A DNA stretch of 64,000 bases from Haematococcus lacustris. Its lineage: Eukaryota > Chlorophyta > Chlorophyceae > Chlamydomonadales > Haematococcaceae. Under the pieces are notes generated by a model, which was not told the origin of the DNA, did no database searches, and saw nothing but the letters and a program-made list of their open reading frames with translations. The translations under genes and the position numbers were made by a program. The stretch lies in NCBI GenBank assembly GCA_030144725.1, contig JASKMD010000015.1:1515487-1579486 (forward strand). The letters are read 5' to 3'. Positions 62,136 to 64,000 of this stretch are shown piece by piece (the stretch's first letter is position 1; every line of letters begins with the position of its first letter).

Positions 62136-64000
62136 TTCCCGTAACAGCTTGGCCTCCGACATTATACTATACGTGATTCGACGAATGTGGATGTATAACT
62201 TGCCTACATTGTGATGTAATAAGCACCTTGTTTGGCGCAGTGCGTGCAAAGTTACAGCCGCCCTACTATTACTAGGGGTCGGTTCCCTGTCAGCCGCAGG
62301 CTTGTGAATATTTTATCATTCATTGAGACCTACGTGTGCCAGGTTACAAGTCAGGAGTCCCCAACATGGGGTTGGTAATCTTCATGCATGTACTCGCTAC
62401 AAAGTGCACCGACTTCGGTAGCGTTTGTTGCATTGGCACCTGCGAATTACTCCGCACCTACTGGCAAGCGGCGCGTTAATCCTTGCATCAGAGTCCATGC
62501 CGGCGCAAGCGATTGCGGACACACCTCAGCTGCTCATTACCGATTGTTCTAGTGGTGAGTAGCGATACCAATGAGGTAACTCCGCCTAGCATCCAGCCGG
62601 AAGTACAATCACATTTCAGCCCGCCTGGCTCGCTCCGCGAGTCTCTTGTTGGTGCAGGCCATCGTTGGACACGTTATAAATCGACACTGCTGCAAACGGA
62701 CTTTCGACTTTATAACTCTGTTCCTTACTCAACGCCACAGCTGCTGGAGAGAACAGCATGGCAACGAGTTGATCAAGCCTGCTCGAAATGACATTGGCGT
62801 GACCCAACTTTGCCTTGCAGGAATGATTACCCCATCCGACCGCTCGGACCCTGCCCCTTGTACCCCCTTGCACCCCCTTGCGCCCCCCCCCCCCCCCCCT
62901 CCCCAGCCCAGCATAGCCTGCCCACCTCCTCTCACCCACTCCCAACCCTAGCCCGGCCCTCCCCACCCCCCTCCCAGCCCCTCCCAGCCCCCTCACTGCC
63001 CTCCCACCCCGGCTACCCCCTCCCAATCCCAGCCCCCCCCTCCACCCCCCTCCCCCGCCCTGCTTGTCCCGGCCCTAGGCAGGTGCTGATGCTGATGCTG
63101 GTGCTGGTGCTGCCCCTGGGCTGCCCACCCCTTCTGCTGCACCCCCCTGGCGGCAGCTAGCAGCTGGTGCAGGTGCCCCCCCTGAGCTGCTCACATCTCC
63201 AGCCGAGCAGCAAGGGGCCACATCGCAACTGGACACGAGCTCTACACGCAAGCGGAGGGCGGGCGTGAGAGATGGGACTCAACCTACTGAGCAAGGTAAC
63301 AGAGCAATAGCCTACACACCTTGTAGGGTTGTGTAGAGTGGCCAAGTCATCAGTACTGCTCACGAACGGGTCAATCATCGCAGCAACCTTGTATACTTCC
63401 GAGCATGGGTGAAGGGGCGTTGTTAGATCGGTTGGGCATGCCATGTGAATCGTTTTGACTGCGGGGACTGTGCCTCAATGTGCGCAGGTGCTCCTGGGCC
63501 ACGTCGGTCGCAGCGGCGTCTCGCGACGAGGCCCGCATGAGCAAACAATGCATGGATTTGAATGTGGAGATTTGAGCCGCCACAGCACTCAGCACGCTGT
63601 ACAGTATTTAATGATACATGTTGCACCGCATAGCTGAGGGAGTCCTCTATCCCGTGATGTGCATAGCATAATTAAAAACCACGGGACTGAGAGGCGGCGT
63701 CGTTTTGATTACCAGGGGTCGGTTTTCTGTTAGTTGGGGACACCTGATTACAAGTCCACTACTGAAGCCGTGAAGGAATGGCAAAACGAGTTGAATGGAA
63801 GTTACGTGTCGACATCAATCAGGGAGTGAGGCTTGGGCCTATCAGCATAGGACACGGTTGACCCTGCAGGGGGGCAGGGGGAAAAGGCCATGGATCGGCA
63901 TGGCTGCTTGGGGTGGTGATGTCGCCTCGTTGAGCTACAGCTCCCCACACTGGGAACAACTGTGGGGGTGAAAGCTAGGGGCAGATGGCACTGAGGGGTC

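Larger units (their letters stand above)
61312..64000. other. Right end of window, no convincing gene
   Basis: After the HD gene 3' UTR the sequence has mixed composition, with the tandem repeat at 61646, the fold-back at 62044, a C-rich tract at 62830-63080 and two similar segments containing aggggtcggttyyctgtyag (about 62271 and 63712). ORFs are short and show no clear exon signature. Confidence 0.45.

Overview
This is nuclear DNA of a GC-rich green alga. The genes are cut into many short exons with GT-AG introns, and the coding runs are rich in Ala, Gln, Ser and Gly. Introns carry long C/G-rich micro- and minisatellites, and TGTAA (the usual volvocine polyadenylation signal) follows one gene end. 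The recognisable proteins are plant/algal types: thylakoid calcium sensor CAS, an organellar mTERF and a PLIP-like lipase. A relic at 60.6-61.0 kb matches, from memory, a repeated protein tail I associate with Haematococcus, so I suspect Haematococcus or a close relative. One run of 500 N (29901-30400) splits the window.

Layout. 0-6.7 kb: plus-strand kanadaptin-like gene whose 5' part lies outside the window. 7.2-8.7 kb: small minus-strand gene, possibly plastid-targeted. 8.9-13.5 kb: minus-strand PLIP-like class-3 lipase whose Ser nucleophile position is Gly. 13.7-16.7 kb: unrecognised minus-strand gene. 17-24 kb: nested mobile DNA, with two broken Fanzor (eukaryotic TnpB-like) copies, a 5'-truncated LINE inserted with a 13-bp target-site duplication, two large tandem arrays, and a kinase fragment between them. 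24.4-29.3 kb: CAS gene, cut off before its last exon. 30.6-37.8 kb: a coding segment, then a family-A DNA polymerase (POLQ-like) gene whose catalytic residues look lost. 39.9-45.0 kb: ten-exon mTERF gene whose reading frame closes exactly. 45.0-52.7 kb: a tiny basic ORF and a PP2C phosphatase (minus). 53.1-55.5 kb: third Fanzor copy, with a tRNA-headed SINE inside its 3' region. 58.9-61.3 kb: HD-domain hydrolase with a Fanzor-like relic in its last intron. 61.3-64 kb: no convincing gene.

How it fits together. The cellular genes are independent single-copy genes, not an operon. The connected story is the mobile DNA. Three deletion derivatives of one Fanzor family share flanks and a 3' terminal hairpin. 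A LINE and tRNA-headed SINEs share one 3' tail and have inserted into Fanzor copies and other introns or gene ends. Exon boundaries were placed by eye from splice sites and reading phase; where phases close over many exons (kanadaptin-like, CAS, mTERF, lipase-like, HD, PP2C catalytic part) I trust them most.
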